Source of the DNA: an uncultured Lachnospiraceae bacterium
GTDB lineage: Bacteria > Bacillota > Clostridia > Lachnospirales > Lachnospiraceae
DNA length: 26,706 nt
Assembly (NCBI GenBank): GCA_910584695.1
Contig: CAJUBR010000037.1
Location: forward strand, 1-26,706
Reading direction: 5' to 3'
Made by a program: the position numbers and the translations under genes. Of the stretch, positions 15,739 to 22,761 are shown one piece after another. The notes below the pieces were generated by a model, which was given only the letters and a program-made list of their open reading frames with translations, was not told the DNA's origin and made no database searches. How positions within the stretch are numbered: the stretch's first letter is position 1; each line of letters starts with the position of its first letter.

Positions 15739-17526
15739 TCACTTTTCAAAATCCGGATCCTTCAGAATCCCTATTTGTTTCAATAGATATTGTCCATTTG
15801 TCGTATTTGATTTTCCCTTCCTTAATCGATAGTCAAAATAAATCTTATCCCCTTGATAGGTTTCACAAAAGCTATAATTGACAATATTGTGATATCCCTG
15901 TGCCAATCTACAGATTTCCAAATCATGGGTTGTAATCATCCCGGCAGCACCGCATTTCCACAGTTCCTTTAAAACACCCTCTGCCCCTTTCATCCGGTCT
16001 ATCGAATTGGTTCCCCGGAAAATCTCATCAATCAGAAAAAAAGTTCTCTTTTCCCCTCTTGCCTGATCAATTATTTTCTTAATCCGTTTCAGTTCCGCAT
16101 AAAAAGTAGACGTTTCTTCCTTTAAATTATCCACAATCCGCATTGATGTTACTACCTTTACATTAGAAAATGACATCTCCTTTGCACAGACAAAACTTCC
16201 AGCAAATGCCAGAACCAAATTTATACCTACCGTTCGCATAAAGGTAGTCTTTCCGGACATATTAGAGCCCGAAATAATAAAAATCTGCTGACGAAGGGTA
16301 ACATCATTACATATGCGTTTCTCATTATCAATCAGTGGATGCCCCAATTTTTCCGCTCTTAAAAAGTTTTCCTTATCCCTGTATTCAGGCAGACAAACCC
16401 CTTCGCATACCCTTGGAAGGTTTGCAAAGCTCAGCAGACTTTCCAATTCTCCTAATGCAAGAAAACACGTTTCTATGGAATCCCCATATTTTTGTTTCCA
16501 TACATCTAAGTCCTCTGCATTTTTGTAACTCCATAGAAACAAAGCATCCAGGATCAGCTTCGCGATCCCATTATGGCACTGAGCAATATTCTGATAAATG
16601 CAGGATAATTTCTGTACTGCAAGACCCGAAAGCCCTGCTTGTTTCTGAATATTCCTCATTTTATCTGAAGTAAATTCCTGCTCTAAAATCCAATCAATCA
16701 CAGTATTATAACAATCCAGTTTACAGGCGGCACGATAGAGAATCCCAATATACTTTTTTATCTTTCCTCCCCCTAAAATACATAACAGAATCTGAAGGCT
16801 GACCATAATTCCTGCAAACGCCCACCTCTGCCCTGTTCCGGTAAACAGTCCATAAAAAACAGATATCACTGTCAAAAAACGTAAAACCCACAAAATATAT
16901 TTTTCCCAGGTATATTTAAAAAATCTATCCTTTCGTTCCAGTTCCTGAATGAGCTTCGGAAAATCTTCTTCCATACCAATCCTTGAAAAACGATATTCCA
17001 GTTCACTGGTAAAATCATATTTGCCGCTTAATTCTGAAATCGCTTTTTGCCTTTGCCCTATTTCCTGTTCTGAATAATCGGCATTTAACAAATCCGTTGA
17101 AAATGCAGCCCGTCCGTAATAAGTATGGGTACTGTTCAAAAATTGAAACAGGGATTTTTCACCTATGATATCTAAATCCATTGCATAATCATGGTTATAA
17201 TCTATATATTCCTTCCCGGTATCTGCAAACTCCTGCCATTCTCCATTCCAACGTTTTATGTTTTGTTCATCTATTAATATGATTCCATCTTCATGGGCTA
17301 CCTTTTCAATATAGTGATTATGATAAATGCATGCAATTATAAAAATTACGATTTCTGCTATTGTCAGTCCAATCCATCTCGTTGCAAAGTGATATGCCCA
17401 CACTGCATATATTGTGCCAAGAAGAATAAGAGCCAGACCTACTTTTATCCCTCCGATGAGATTGCTTATCCGATTATACTTCGCCCTGTATTTTTTGCGA
17501 TTGATAATATCCTGTTCAAAATCCAC
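15739..17526 (-). CDS. Membrane-anchored MutS-family ATPase
   Basis: This 595-aa protein carries a C-terminal MutS-type ATPase domain: Walker A GSNMSGKTT (420-428), Walker B FFLIDEI (496-502), the RGTNS segment and the THD histidine (533-535). Unlike repair MutS it lacks the N-terminal mismatch-recognition domain and the Phe-x-Glu motif. Instead it has two predicted membrane pairs (about 23-48/52-69 and 209-230/235-252), with a helical lever-like region up to 415. Such MutS-related membrane proteins occur in Firmicutes and Bacteroidetes, and their role is not known. Translation starts at GTG with AGGAGG 9 nt upstream. It has its own promoter at 17564-17592. Confidence 0.82.
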   Translation of the reverse strand: MDFEQDIINRKKYRAKYNRISNLIGGIKVGLALILLGTIYAVWAYHFATRWIGLTIAEIVIFIIACIYHNHYIEKVAHEDGIILIDEQNIKRWNGEWQEFADTGKEYIDYNHDYAMDLDIIGEKSLFQFLNSTHTYYGRAAFSTDLLNADYSEQEIGQRQKAISELSGKYDFTSELEYRFSRIGMEEDFPKLIQELERKDRFFKYTWEKYILWVLRFLTVISVFYGLFTGTGQRWAFAGIMVSLQILLCILGGGKIKKYIGILYRAACKLDCYNTVIDWILEQEFTSDKMRNIQKQAGLSGLAVQKLSCIYQNIAQCHNGIAKLILDALFLWSYKNAEDLDVWKQKYGDSIETCFLALGELESLLSFANLPRVCEGVCLPEYRDKENFLRAEKLGHPLIDNEKRICNDVTLRQQIFIISGSNMSGKTTFMRTVGINLVLAFAGSFVCAKEMSFSNVKVVTSMRIVDNLKEETSTFYAELKRIKKIIDQARGEKRTFFLIDEIFRGTNSIDRMKGAEGVLKELWKCGAAGMITTHDLEICRLAQGYHNIVNYSFCETYQGDKIYFDYRLRKGKSNTTNGQYLLKQIGILKDPDFEK

Positions 17527-17563
17527 TGATACACCCCTCCTAACGAATTCTATAATCTATTAC

Positions 17564-17592
17564 GTTATAGCATAAAATAAAACTCCAGTAAA
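17564..17592 (-). promoter_or_regulatory. Candidate promoter for the MutS-like gene
   Basis: On the minus strand, TTTACT (17587-17592) and TATAAC (17564-17569) are 17 bp apart, with a TG extended -10. Confidence 0.55.
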
Positions 17593-17595
17593 GAA

Positions 17596-17626
17596 AAGGA
17601 AGAAAACTCTAAGAATTTTCTTCCTT
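17596..17626 (-). terminator. Terminator after the 185-aa membrane protein gene
   Basis: AAGGAAGAAAA (17596-17606) and TTTTCTTCCTT (17616-17626) form a perfect 11-bp stem with a 9-nt loop. On the minus strand a T-rich tail (TTTCTTT) follows. It lies 35 nt after the stop of the upstream gene. Confidence 0.75.
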
Positions 17627-17660
17627 CTTAACTGAAATATATCTTAATTCTTATGTTGAC

Positions 17661-18218
17661 TTAACGAATTGCCATGTTAAAACATACATTTAACAACCAG
17701 AAAATAATGAAAAAGATATTGATTCCAATTACAATCCATGCCAGAACCTTTGCCTTTGACTTGGTGCCATTCGGAATCGTAAAAAGCAATGCTGCAAACG
17801 GAAGATAGAGAGAAACCATCTTTGTACTTACCAGCAACAGAATCTGCAATACAATCAGTGCCAAACCTACATAAATGCCACCTGTACTATATTTCACCTC
17901 CGGCAACGATGCTGTCTGCCCGAGAATAAACTGATCAAAAGAAGAAAGCTCTGCCATATATGCTTTTTTAATCATAGAACCTGTAAATTTCCCATCGGAC
18001 GGGTCCATATTCTTATTAAGCCATGCCTCATAAGTCAATACACCATTCTCATACCGATAAGAGAAATTGCGTTTTGCCTCCCAAAAGCCCTTTCCCTTTT
18101 CATACCAGTCTCCTTTTTTTGAAGACGCAAACCCGTATGACTTAAAAAAATGCTGGATTCTCTCCTCTACCTGAGCCGGTTCCTTATTAAGCGTTAATGT
18201 TTTTACATATCTTGCCAT
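17661..18218 (-). CDS. Hypothetical protein with three C-terminal membrane helices
   Basis: I do not recognise this 185-aa protein. Residues 1-~108 are soluble and mixed in charge, with many aromatic residues (GDWYEKGKGFWEAKRNFSYRYE), and look like a small beta-rich domain. Three hydrophobic segments follow at about 113-131, 135-150 and 158-178. There is no signal peptide; the N-terminal domain is probably cytoplasmic. The chosen ATG (MARYVKTL) has GGAGGAG 7 nt upstream; an ATG two codons earlier is only 1 nt from that site. Its own promoter and terminator make it a single-gene unit. Confidence 0.7.
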   Translation of the reverse strand: MARYVKTLTLNKEPAQVEERIQHFFKSYGFASSKKGDWYEKGKGFWEAKRNFSYRYENGVLTYEAWLNKNMDPSDGKFTGSMIKKAYMAELSSFDQFILGQTASLPEVKYSTGGIYVGLALIVLQILLLVSTKMVSLYLPFAALLFTIPNGTKSKAKVLAWIVIGINIFFIIFWLLNVCFNMAIR

Positions 18219-18273
18219 TGTCATTCTCCTCCCATTTCTGTAAATACCATTTCTGACAAAAACCTCGATATTT

Positions 18274-18303
18274 ATTTTATCAAAAAGGAAGTATGTATGT
18301 CAA
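18274..18303 (-). promoter_or_regulatory. Sigma-A promoter for the 185-aa membrane protein gene
   Basis: On the minus strand, TTGACA (18298-18303) and TAAAAT (18274-18279) are 18 bp apart, with a TG extended -10. Confidence 0.65.
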
Positions 18304-18363
18304 CAAGATCTTATGTACCATATGATATCACAAAGTATTCGTCTTATCCCCCCTTTCCACAAA

Positions 18364-18774
18364 TCAATCTAAATCTACTTTTTGCCTTATCTCATCAATA
18401 ATAGTAGATATCTTATCCAGTGTATTTATAATCGTATTCATACGTACCTTCTCATCATCATCAATGACTCCATCTGCCATAATATCCACCAGTTCCTTAG
18501 AAATATCCCCCATATCCTGAGCCGAACTTAAAAATTTCAACACAACTCTATCTAAACTTTCGTTATTGTTTAATTGACTTTCATTCTTTAACAAATAATC
18601 CGTAGATACACCAAAAAAATCACTAATTTCAATTACTTTATTTGTCTCTGGCAGTGTTGTACCTAACTCCCATTTTGAAATAGCCTGCCTGCTTACTTTT
18701 AATTTCTCTGCAAGCACTTCCTGTGAATAACCATATCGTGTTCTTAAATTTAATAATTTTTCTGCAAAATTCAT
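18364..18774 (-). CDS. XRE-family HTH transcriptional regulator
   Basis: This 136-aa DNA-binding protein has an N-terminal Cro/C1-type helix-turn-helix (about residues 5-62, with SQEVLAEKLKVSRQAISKWELG at its core) and a C-terminal helical part (70-136) that may mediate dimerisation or sensing. The start MNFAEKLL has AAGGAGG 9 nt upstream. The frame is open for 33 more codons, but these would run through the promoter TTGATT-17-TATAAT and the palindromes, so they are not coding. It is transcribed away from the phenylacetate-CoA-ligase gene. The tandem palindromes between them suggest autoregulation, and perhaps control of that gene. Confidence 0.88.
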   Translation of the reverse strand: MNFAEKLLNLRTRYGYSQEVLAEKLKVSRQAISKWELGTTLPETNKVIEISDFFGVSTDYLLKNESQLNNNESLDRVVLKFLSSAQDMGDISKELVDIMADGVIDDDEKVRMNTIINTLDKISTIIDEIRQKVDLD

Positions 18775-18795
18775 CGTATAGTACCTCCTTGCTAA

Positions 18796-18824
18796 ATTAT
18801 ATTTTATGTTCAGTTGAAAATCAA
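18796..18824 (-). promoter_or_regulatory. Sigma-A promoter for the XRE regulator
   Basis: On the minus strand, TTGATT (18819-18824) and TATAAT (18796-18801) are 17 bp apart. The predicted start, near 18789, leaves a leader of only about 15 nt that is filled by the ribosome site. The first operator-like palindrome overlaps the -35. Confidence 0.75.
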
Positions 18825-18869
18825 CCACTTCCAGTTGCAATTGTGCAACTACAAGTTGCCGAGTGCAAC
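18813..18869. promoter_or_regulatory. Three tandem GTTG(C)/(G)CAAC palindromes (putative operators)
   Basis: Three inverted repeats stand in a row: GTTGAAAATCAAC (18813-18825), GTTGCAATTGTGCAAC (18834-18849) and GTTGCCGAGTGCAAC (18855-18869). Their centres are about 22 and 21 bp apart, close to two DNA helix turns, so all face the same side. The first overlaps the -35 of the XRE gene; the last ends about 45 bp before the -10 of the divergent operon. Binding by the XRE protein is an inference. Confidence 0.6.
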
Positions 18870-18914
18870 ACAATGTAATATCTTATTTTCCTTTTATCTT
18901 TCTCACAATTATGG

Positions 18915-18920
18915 TACAAT
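18915..18920 (+). promoter_or_regulatory. Extended -10 promoter for the PaaK-like operon
   Basis: TACAAT (18915-18920) is preceded by TG at the extended -10 position; no good -35 stands at the expected distance, so an activator may be needed. The predicted start near 18927 lies upstream of the inserted repeat element, which would therefore be part of the transcript leader. Confidence 0.5.
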
Positions 18921-18936
18921 ATTCAAATACAGTGCA

Positions 18937-18946
18937 TAGAAAGAAT
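18937..18946 (+). repeat. Left target-site duplication of the MITE-like element
   Basis: TAGAAAGAAT occurs here and again at 19163-19172, immediately outside the two terminal inverted repeats. An exact 10-bp duplication (11 bp if a shared A is counted) is the mark of transposition. Confidence 0.8.
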
Positions 18947-19162
18947 TAGGTAATTGCGAAACTCTGTTTTCGTTACCGACCGTTGTGCAATATAGACAAT
19001 ATCAACACTGGGCACGAGCCAAGGCATACTTTCATACTAAGCTCGTGCAAGCACTCACTAAGTGTTCAATGCGAAGTACCAACGGCTCCAAAGCACCCTG
19101 CTTATGATATTGTCTATATTGCACAACTAGATTTTGAAAATAAAGAGTTTCGCAATTACCTA
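18947..19162 (+). mobile_element. Complete MITE-like element, 216 bp
   Basis: The ends are perfect 19-bp inverted repeats (TAGGTAATTGCGAAACTCT), flanked by a 10-bp target duplication. Inside is a second, perfect 23-bp inverted repeat (18982-19004 with 19105-19127), and inside that a GCACGAG/CTCGTGC stem (19012-19018 with about 19042-19048). The element encodes no protein and would fold into a long branched hairpin as RNA. A second copy in opposite orientation is at 1-88. The structure fits a non-autonomous transposon moved by a transposase elsewhere; a 10-bp duplication is compatible with, for example, IS4-type enzymes, but the family is not determined. It sits 29 bp before the start codon of the PaaK-like gene. 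Confidence 0.85.
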
Positions 19163-19172
19163 TAGAAAGAAT
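19163..19172 (+). repeat. Right target-site duplication of the MITE-like element
   Basis: This is the second copy of TAGAAAGAAT. Removing the element and one copy restores a short, ordinary leader that runs directly into the AGGAG site of the next gene. Confidence 0.8.
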
Positions 19173-19191
19173 AACAAAAAGGAGAAGTTTT

Positions 19192-20490
19192 ATGATTTGG
19201 AATGAAGCAAGAGAATGTATGGACCGGGACGAATTAAGCAATCTGCAGAGTGCCCGCCTCAGGAAAGTGGTAAGCCGGGTTTATCATAACGTGGAACCTT
19301 ACCGCAAAAGAATGCAGGAAGCCGGATTGGAACCCGGAGATATTACAGGCATAGAAGATATTGCAAAACTTCCTTTTACCACAAAGGACGATTTACGGGA
19401 CAATTATCCTTTCGGACTGTTTGCCGTACCTTTAAGCGAAATTGTGCGAATCCACGCTTCTTCCGGTACCACCGGCAAAGCAACGGTTGTAGGTTATACA
19501 AGAAAAGATATTGATGTCTGGGCAGAATGTGTAGCGAGATGCTGTGCCATGGCTGGTCTTGGAAGAAATGATATTATTCAAGTTGCCTATGGGTATGGGC
19601 TTTTTACCGGAGGTCTTGGAGGCCACTATGGTGCAGAACACTTAGGGGCAACCGTTGTACCTATGTCTACCGGTAATACGCAGAAGCTGATTGACATGAT
19701 GATTGATTTCGGGGCAACCGGATTGATGTGTACCCCTTCTTATTTAATGCATATTGCTGAGGTAATCGAAGAACAGGGTTTACGGAATAAGATTAAACTG
19801 AAAGCTACCTTAAACGGTGCCGAACCTTGGACAGAAAATATGCGCAGACAGATTGAAGAACGCCTGGGAATCGAAGCACACGATATCTACGGTCTTTCCG
19901 AAATTATGGGACCCGGTGTTGCCACTGACTGTCACTATCACAGGGGATTACATATATTTGAAGATTACTTCCTGCCTGAGATTGTAGACCCTAATACCTT
20001 AGAACCGGTACCGGACGGAGAAACCGGAGAATTGGTTATCACTACACTGACAAAGGAAGGTATTCCTTTGATTCGTTACCGTACAAAGGATTTAACCAGT
20101 ATTACCCATGAAAAATGTGAATGCGGGCGTACTACTGCAAGAATCAGCCGTTTCACCGGACGTTCCGATGATATGCTGATCATCCGTGGTGTCAATGTAT
20201 TCCCTAGCCAGATTGAAACTGCACTGCTTACGGTAGACGGCATTACACCAAACTACCAGATTATTGTAGACAGGGTAAATCATCAGGATACCCTTGCAAT
20301 CCTGGTGGAAGTAGAGGAACGTTTCTTCTCCGATGAAATCAAAGAACTGGAAAATCTTCAAAAGACCATTGAACATGCCGTTCATCAGACCATCGGATTG
20401 CATGCCAAAATTAAACTGGTAGAACCAAAAACAATTGAACGCAGCATGGGCAAAGCAGTCCGTGTTATTGATAAGCGTAAGCTTGTATAA
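19192..20490 (+). CDS. Phenylacetate-CoA ligase family protein (PaaK-like)
   Basis: This 432-aa adenylate-forming enzyme activates a carboxylic acid with ATP and joins it to CoA. Motifs are the phosphate-binding loop SSGTTGK (90-96), YGLSEIMGPG (about 234-243), the RYRTKDLT core motif and the hinge/C-terminal RSDDMLIIRGVNVFPSQIE. The length is typical of the PaaK family; anaerobes often use such enzymes on aryl acids from aromatic amino acids. AGGAG lies 7 nt before the ATG. The tandem ACT gene follows 17 nt later. The substrate (phenylacetate, indoleacetate or other) is not shown, and the usual partner iorAB is not in the window. The leader contains the transposed element. Confidence 0.88.
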   Translation: MIWNEARECMDRDELSNLQSARLRKVVSRVYHNVEPYRKRMQEAGLEPGDITGIEDIAKLPFTTKDDLRDNYPFGLFAVPLSEIVRIHASSGTTGKATVVGYTRKDIDVWAECVARCCAMAGLGRNDIIQVAYGYGLFTGGLGGHYGAEHLGATVVPMSTGNTQKLIDMMIDFGATGLMCTPSYLMHIAEVIEEQGLRNKIKLKATLNGAEPWTENMRRQIEERLGIEAHDIYGLSEIMGPGVATDCHYHRGLHIFEDYFLPEIVDPNTLEPVPDGETGELVITTLTKEGIPLIRYRTKDLTSITHEKCECGRTTARISRFTGRSDDMLIIRGVNVFPSQIETALLTVDGITPNYQIIVDRVNHQDTLAILVEVEERFFSDEIKELENLQKTIEHAVHQTIGLHAKIKLVEPKTIERSMGKAVRVIDKRKLV

Positions 20491-20507
20491 CAAAAGGAGG
20501 GGCTATT

Positions 20508-20942
20508 ATGTTTATTAAACAGATTACCGTATTTATTGAAAATCGTACCGGACGGTTAGAACAGGTTACACAGGTACTAAAAGACAATGATATTAATATT
20601 GTATCCATTTCCCTTGCCGATACCAGTGATTATGGATTACTTCGGCTGATCTTATCAAATCCGGAAAAAGCAGCCACTGTATTAAAGGAAAATGGGTTTT
20701 CTGCCATGATAACGGATGTAATCGCTGTAAAGCTTACCCAGCATGTAGGAAAACTGGGAGAACTTCTTTTTATTCTTTCGAGTGCAGGAGTAAATGTAGA
20801 ATATATGTATGGTCTGACATCCGGCGATGAAAATGCTTCTATCGTTCTTAAAACAAATGACCAGAAAAAAGCATTAGCTACTATTACAGAATCGGCATTT
20901 ACATTACTGAGTACGGAAGAGACTTATAAAATGAATGATTAA
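20508..20942 (+). CDS. Tandem ACT-domain protein
   Basis: This 144-aa protein consists of two ACT modules (about 1-70 and 71-144), beginning FIKQITVFIENRTGRLEQVT and KLTQHVGKLGELLFILSSAG, which are typical small-ligand (amino acid) binding folds. Two-ACT proteins of this size commonly follow PaaK-like ligases in anaerobes; they probably sense an amino acid and regulate the ligase or a related enzyme, though no mechanism is known to me. A strong AAAGGAGGGG site precedes the ATG, and only 17 nt separate it from the ligase gene, so the two form an operon ended by the hairpin at 20955. Confidence 0.88.
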   Translation: MFIKQITVFIENRTGRLEQVTQVLKDNDINIVSISLADTSDYGLLRLILSNPEKAATVLKENGFSAMITDVIAVKLTQHVGKLGELLFILSSAGVNVEYMYGLTSGDENASIVLKTNDQKKALATITESAFTLLSTEETYKMND

Positions 20943-20954
20943 ATAATAACTCAA

Positions 20955-20997
20955 AAAATGCCACCGACTGCCGTTAAACGATAGCCGATGGCATTTT
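20955..20997. terminator. Bidirectional terminator
   Basis: AAAATGCCA (20955-20963) and TGGCATTTT (20989-20997) form a 9-bp stem, continued after a mismatch by CG/CG and, after another, by CT/AG. A and T runs flank both sides, so it can stop the ACT operon on the plus strand and the convergent symporter gene on the minus strand. Confidence 0.85.
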
Positions 20998-21034
20998 CTA
21001 TATGTTATGGCTTAAATTTTTCTTCCAATCCAAT

Positions 21035-22570
21035 CTATTCCTCTAAAGAGCTCTTCTTATGTACCGTTACCGTTTCACTATAACAGGTAAAGATTTCCTC
21101 TACAAACTCCTTGTTCATCTTCGGTGTGATAACGCTTACAATCGGAACAACAATCAGCCCTGCAATCATCGTAATCGCTCCTGCATTAATCGGAGATGCA
21201 ATAAATCCGATGAACATGTTGGAAACCGTAATACCCACACCTACGATATAACTTGCCCACACGGCAGCTTTTGTAATCCTCTTTGAATACAGACCATACA
21301 TAAACGGTGCTAAAAATGCACCCGCCAATGCTCCCCATGAAATACCCATAAGCTGTGCAATAAAGGTAGGGGGATTTAATGCCAGTACAACCGATAAAAT
21401 GATAAATCCTGCAACCAATACACGCATCACGATTAACTGGGTTTTCTCACTCATATTTTTCGCAACGGATTCTTTTAAGAAATCCAATGTCAAGGTGGAA
21501 CTAGAGGTCAGTACCAGAGAGGATAAGGTTGACATAGAGGCAGAAAGCACCAGTACAATCACAATACCGATTAAAATGTCCGGTAAAGTAGAAAGCATCT
21601 GCGGAACAATGGAATCAAAAGCAATGCTTCCATCCTCTTTATAAATTGCCGGAGAGTCAAATAACCGCCCAAACCCGCCTAAGAAATAACACCCGCCGGA
21701 AATGATAATTGCAAAAAAGGTGGACACTACCGTACCGGTCTTTACCGCCTTTTCATCTTTAATTGCATAAAATTTATGTACCATCTGCGGAAGTCCCCAT
21801 GTACCAAGAGAAGTTAAAATAACAACTCCTAACAGATTTACCGGATCCGGTCCGAAAAAGCTTACCAGAAGACCCTGTCCACCAGAAAGTGCTGAAACGG
21901 CTGCGTCATCTGCAGAAATAGCAGAGAGCTCCTTTATGGCATTTAAAAAACCACCCTGACCGTTTAACACTGCCACAATCACCGCACAAATACCAATCAG
22001 CATGATAATGCCCTGGATAAAATCATTCAGTGCCGTTGCCATATATCCACCCACAATAACATAAACACCAGTTAAAAGTGCCATCACAATGATACAAACC
22101 TTATAGTCAATATCAAATGCCATCCCAAACAAACGGGAAAGTCCGTTATAGATTGATGCCGTATACGGTACAAGAAATACAAATGCAATAGCGGAGCCGG
22201 CAATCCGGAGTGCTTTGGAATCGTAACGTTTTCCAAAAAATTCTGGCATTGTCTTTGCATCTAACTTCTGTGTCATAACACGAGTCCTTCTGCCAAGTAC
22301 CAGCCATGCCAATAAACTTCCGATAAATGCATTTCCAAGACCAATCCATGTTGATGCAAGACCATATTTCCATCCAAACTGTCCTGCATAACCTACGAAT
22401 ACAACAGAGGAAAAATACGAGGTTCCAAATGCAAAAGCCGTAAGCCACGGTCCGACTCCTCTTCCTCCTAACACAAAATCATTAATATTGGTAGCCTTTT
22501 TTCTGGAATAAATACCGATTCCAATCATGATTGTAAAAAATACTACAAGTAATAAAATTTTGATTGCCAT
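21035..22570 (-). CDS. Sodium:solute symporter (SSS family)
   Basis: This 511-aa inner-membrane protein has about 13 hydrophobic segments and the conserved N-terminal region of the SSS family (DFVLGGRGVGPWLTAFAFGTSYFSSVVFVGYAG), which binds sodium and solute. It resembles PutP-type transporters, but the substrate (proline, pantothenate, another organic acid or amino acid) cannot be read from the sequence. The convergent aryl-acid ligase suggests, weakly, uptake of a related carboxylate. GGGAG lies 9 nt before the ATG. A perfect-consensus promoter with a palindrome at the start site indicates strong, switchable expression. Confidence 0.88.
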   Translation of the reverse strand: MAIKILLLVVFFTIMIGIGIYSRKKATNINDFVLGGRGVGPWLTAFAFGTSYFSSVVFVGYAGQFGWKYGLASTWIGLGNAFIGSLLAWLVLGRRTRVMTQKLDAKTMPEFFGKRYDSKALRIAGSAIAFVFLVPYTASIYNGLSRLFGMAFDIDYKVCIIVMALLTGVYVIVGGYMATALNDFIQGIIMLIGICAVIVAVLNGQGGFLNAIKELSAISADDAAVSALSGGQGLLVSFFGPDPVNLLGVVILTSLGTWGLPQMVHKFYAIKDEKAVKTGTVVSTFFAIIISGGCYFLGGFGRLFDSPAIYKEDGSIAFDSIVPQMLSTLPDILIGIVIVLVLSASMSTLSSLVLTSSSTLTLDFLKESVAKNMSEKTQLIVMRVLVAGFIILSVVLALNPPTFIAQLMGISWGALAGAFLAPFMYGLYSKRITKAAVWASYIVGVGITVSNMFIGFIASPINAGAITMIAGLIVVPIVSVITPKMNKEFVEEIFTCYSETVTVHKKSSLEE

Positions 22571-22610
22571 TTTCTCTTTCTCCCTATCCTCTTAATTTTA
22601 GGCTTTAAAG

Positions 22611-22644
22611 CACTTATGTTTTAAAGCTTTAATGTCATAAAGTG
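22611..22644. promoter_or_regulatory. 34-bp nested palindrome at the symporter start site
   Basis: CACTTATG (22611-22618) and CATAAAGTG (22636-22644) are inverted copies with one bulged base, and the perfect 12-bp palindrome TTAAAGCTTTAA (22621-22632) lies between them. It covers about -5 to +29 of the predicted symporter transcript, where a repressor site or a leader hairpin would act. No regulator gene adjoins it. Confidence 0.5.
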
Positions 22645-22645
22645 A

Positions 22646-22674
22646 ATTATAAAGAAGAATGCTGAATATGTCAA
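22646..22674 (-). promoter_or_regulatory. Perfect-consensus sigma-A promoter for the symporter
   Basis: On the minus strand, TTGACA (22669-22674) and TATAAT (22646-22651) are separated by exactly 17 bp. The predicted start near 22639 gives a leader of about 69 nt. Confidence 0.85.
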
Positions 22675-22743
22675 GCAAAACAGCAAAATACCTTCCCAAC
22701 TTGTAACAGTTCAATCTTACCCTGTAAAACAGCCTGCAGGAAA

Positions 22744-22761
22744 AGATTTGAGTACAAATCT
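22744..22761 (-). terminator. Possible weak terminator after the sulfotransferase
   Basis: AGATTTG and CAAATCT form a 7-bp stem with a 4-nt loop that overlaps the sulfotransferase stop codon; TTTT follows on the minus strand. The stem is AT-rich, so efficiency is doubtful. Confidence 0.35.

Noticed and set aside
18775..18873. 33-codon N-terminal extension of the XRE regulator
   Set aside because: It would run through the predicted promoter and operators; AAGGAGG precedes the internal ATG that gives the normal HTH start.
18947..19162. CRISPR array or tRNA-like gene in the repetitive region
   Set aside because: The repeats are inverted, not regularly spaced direct repeats, and no cloverleaf or acceptor end is present. 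Terminal repeats with target duplication explain the structure.
20092..20493. 133-aa minus-strand frame inside the PaaK-like gene
   Set aside because: It lies entirely within a clear gene on the other strand, with no plausible start signals.
22690..22741. Inverted repeats CCTG/CAGG upstream of the symporter promoter
   Set aside because: The arms are only 4-5 bp and could occur by chance.
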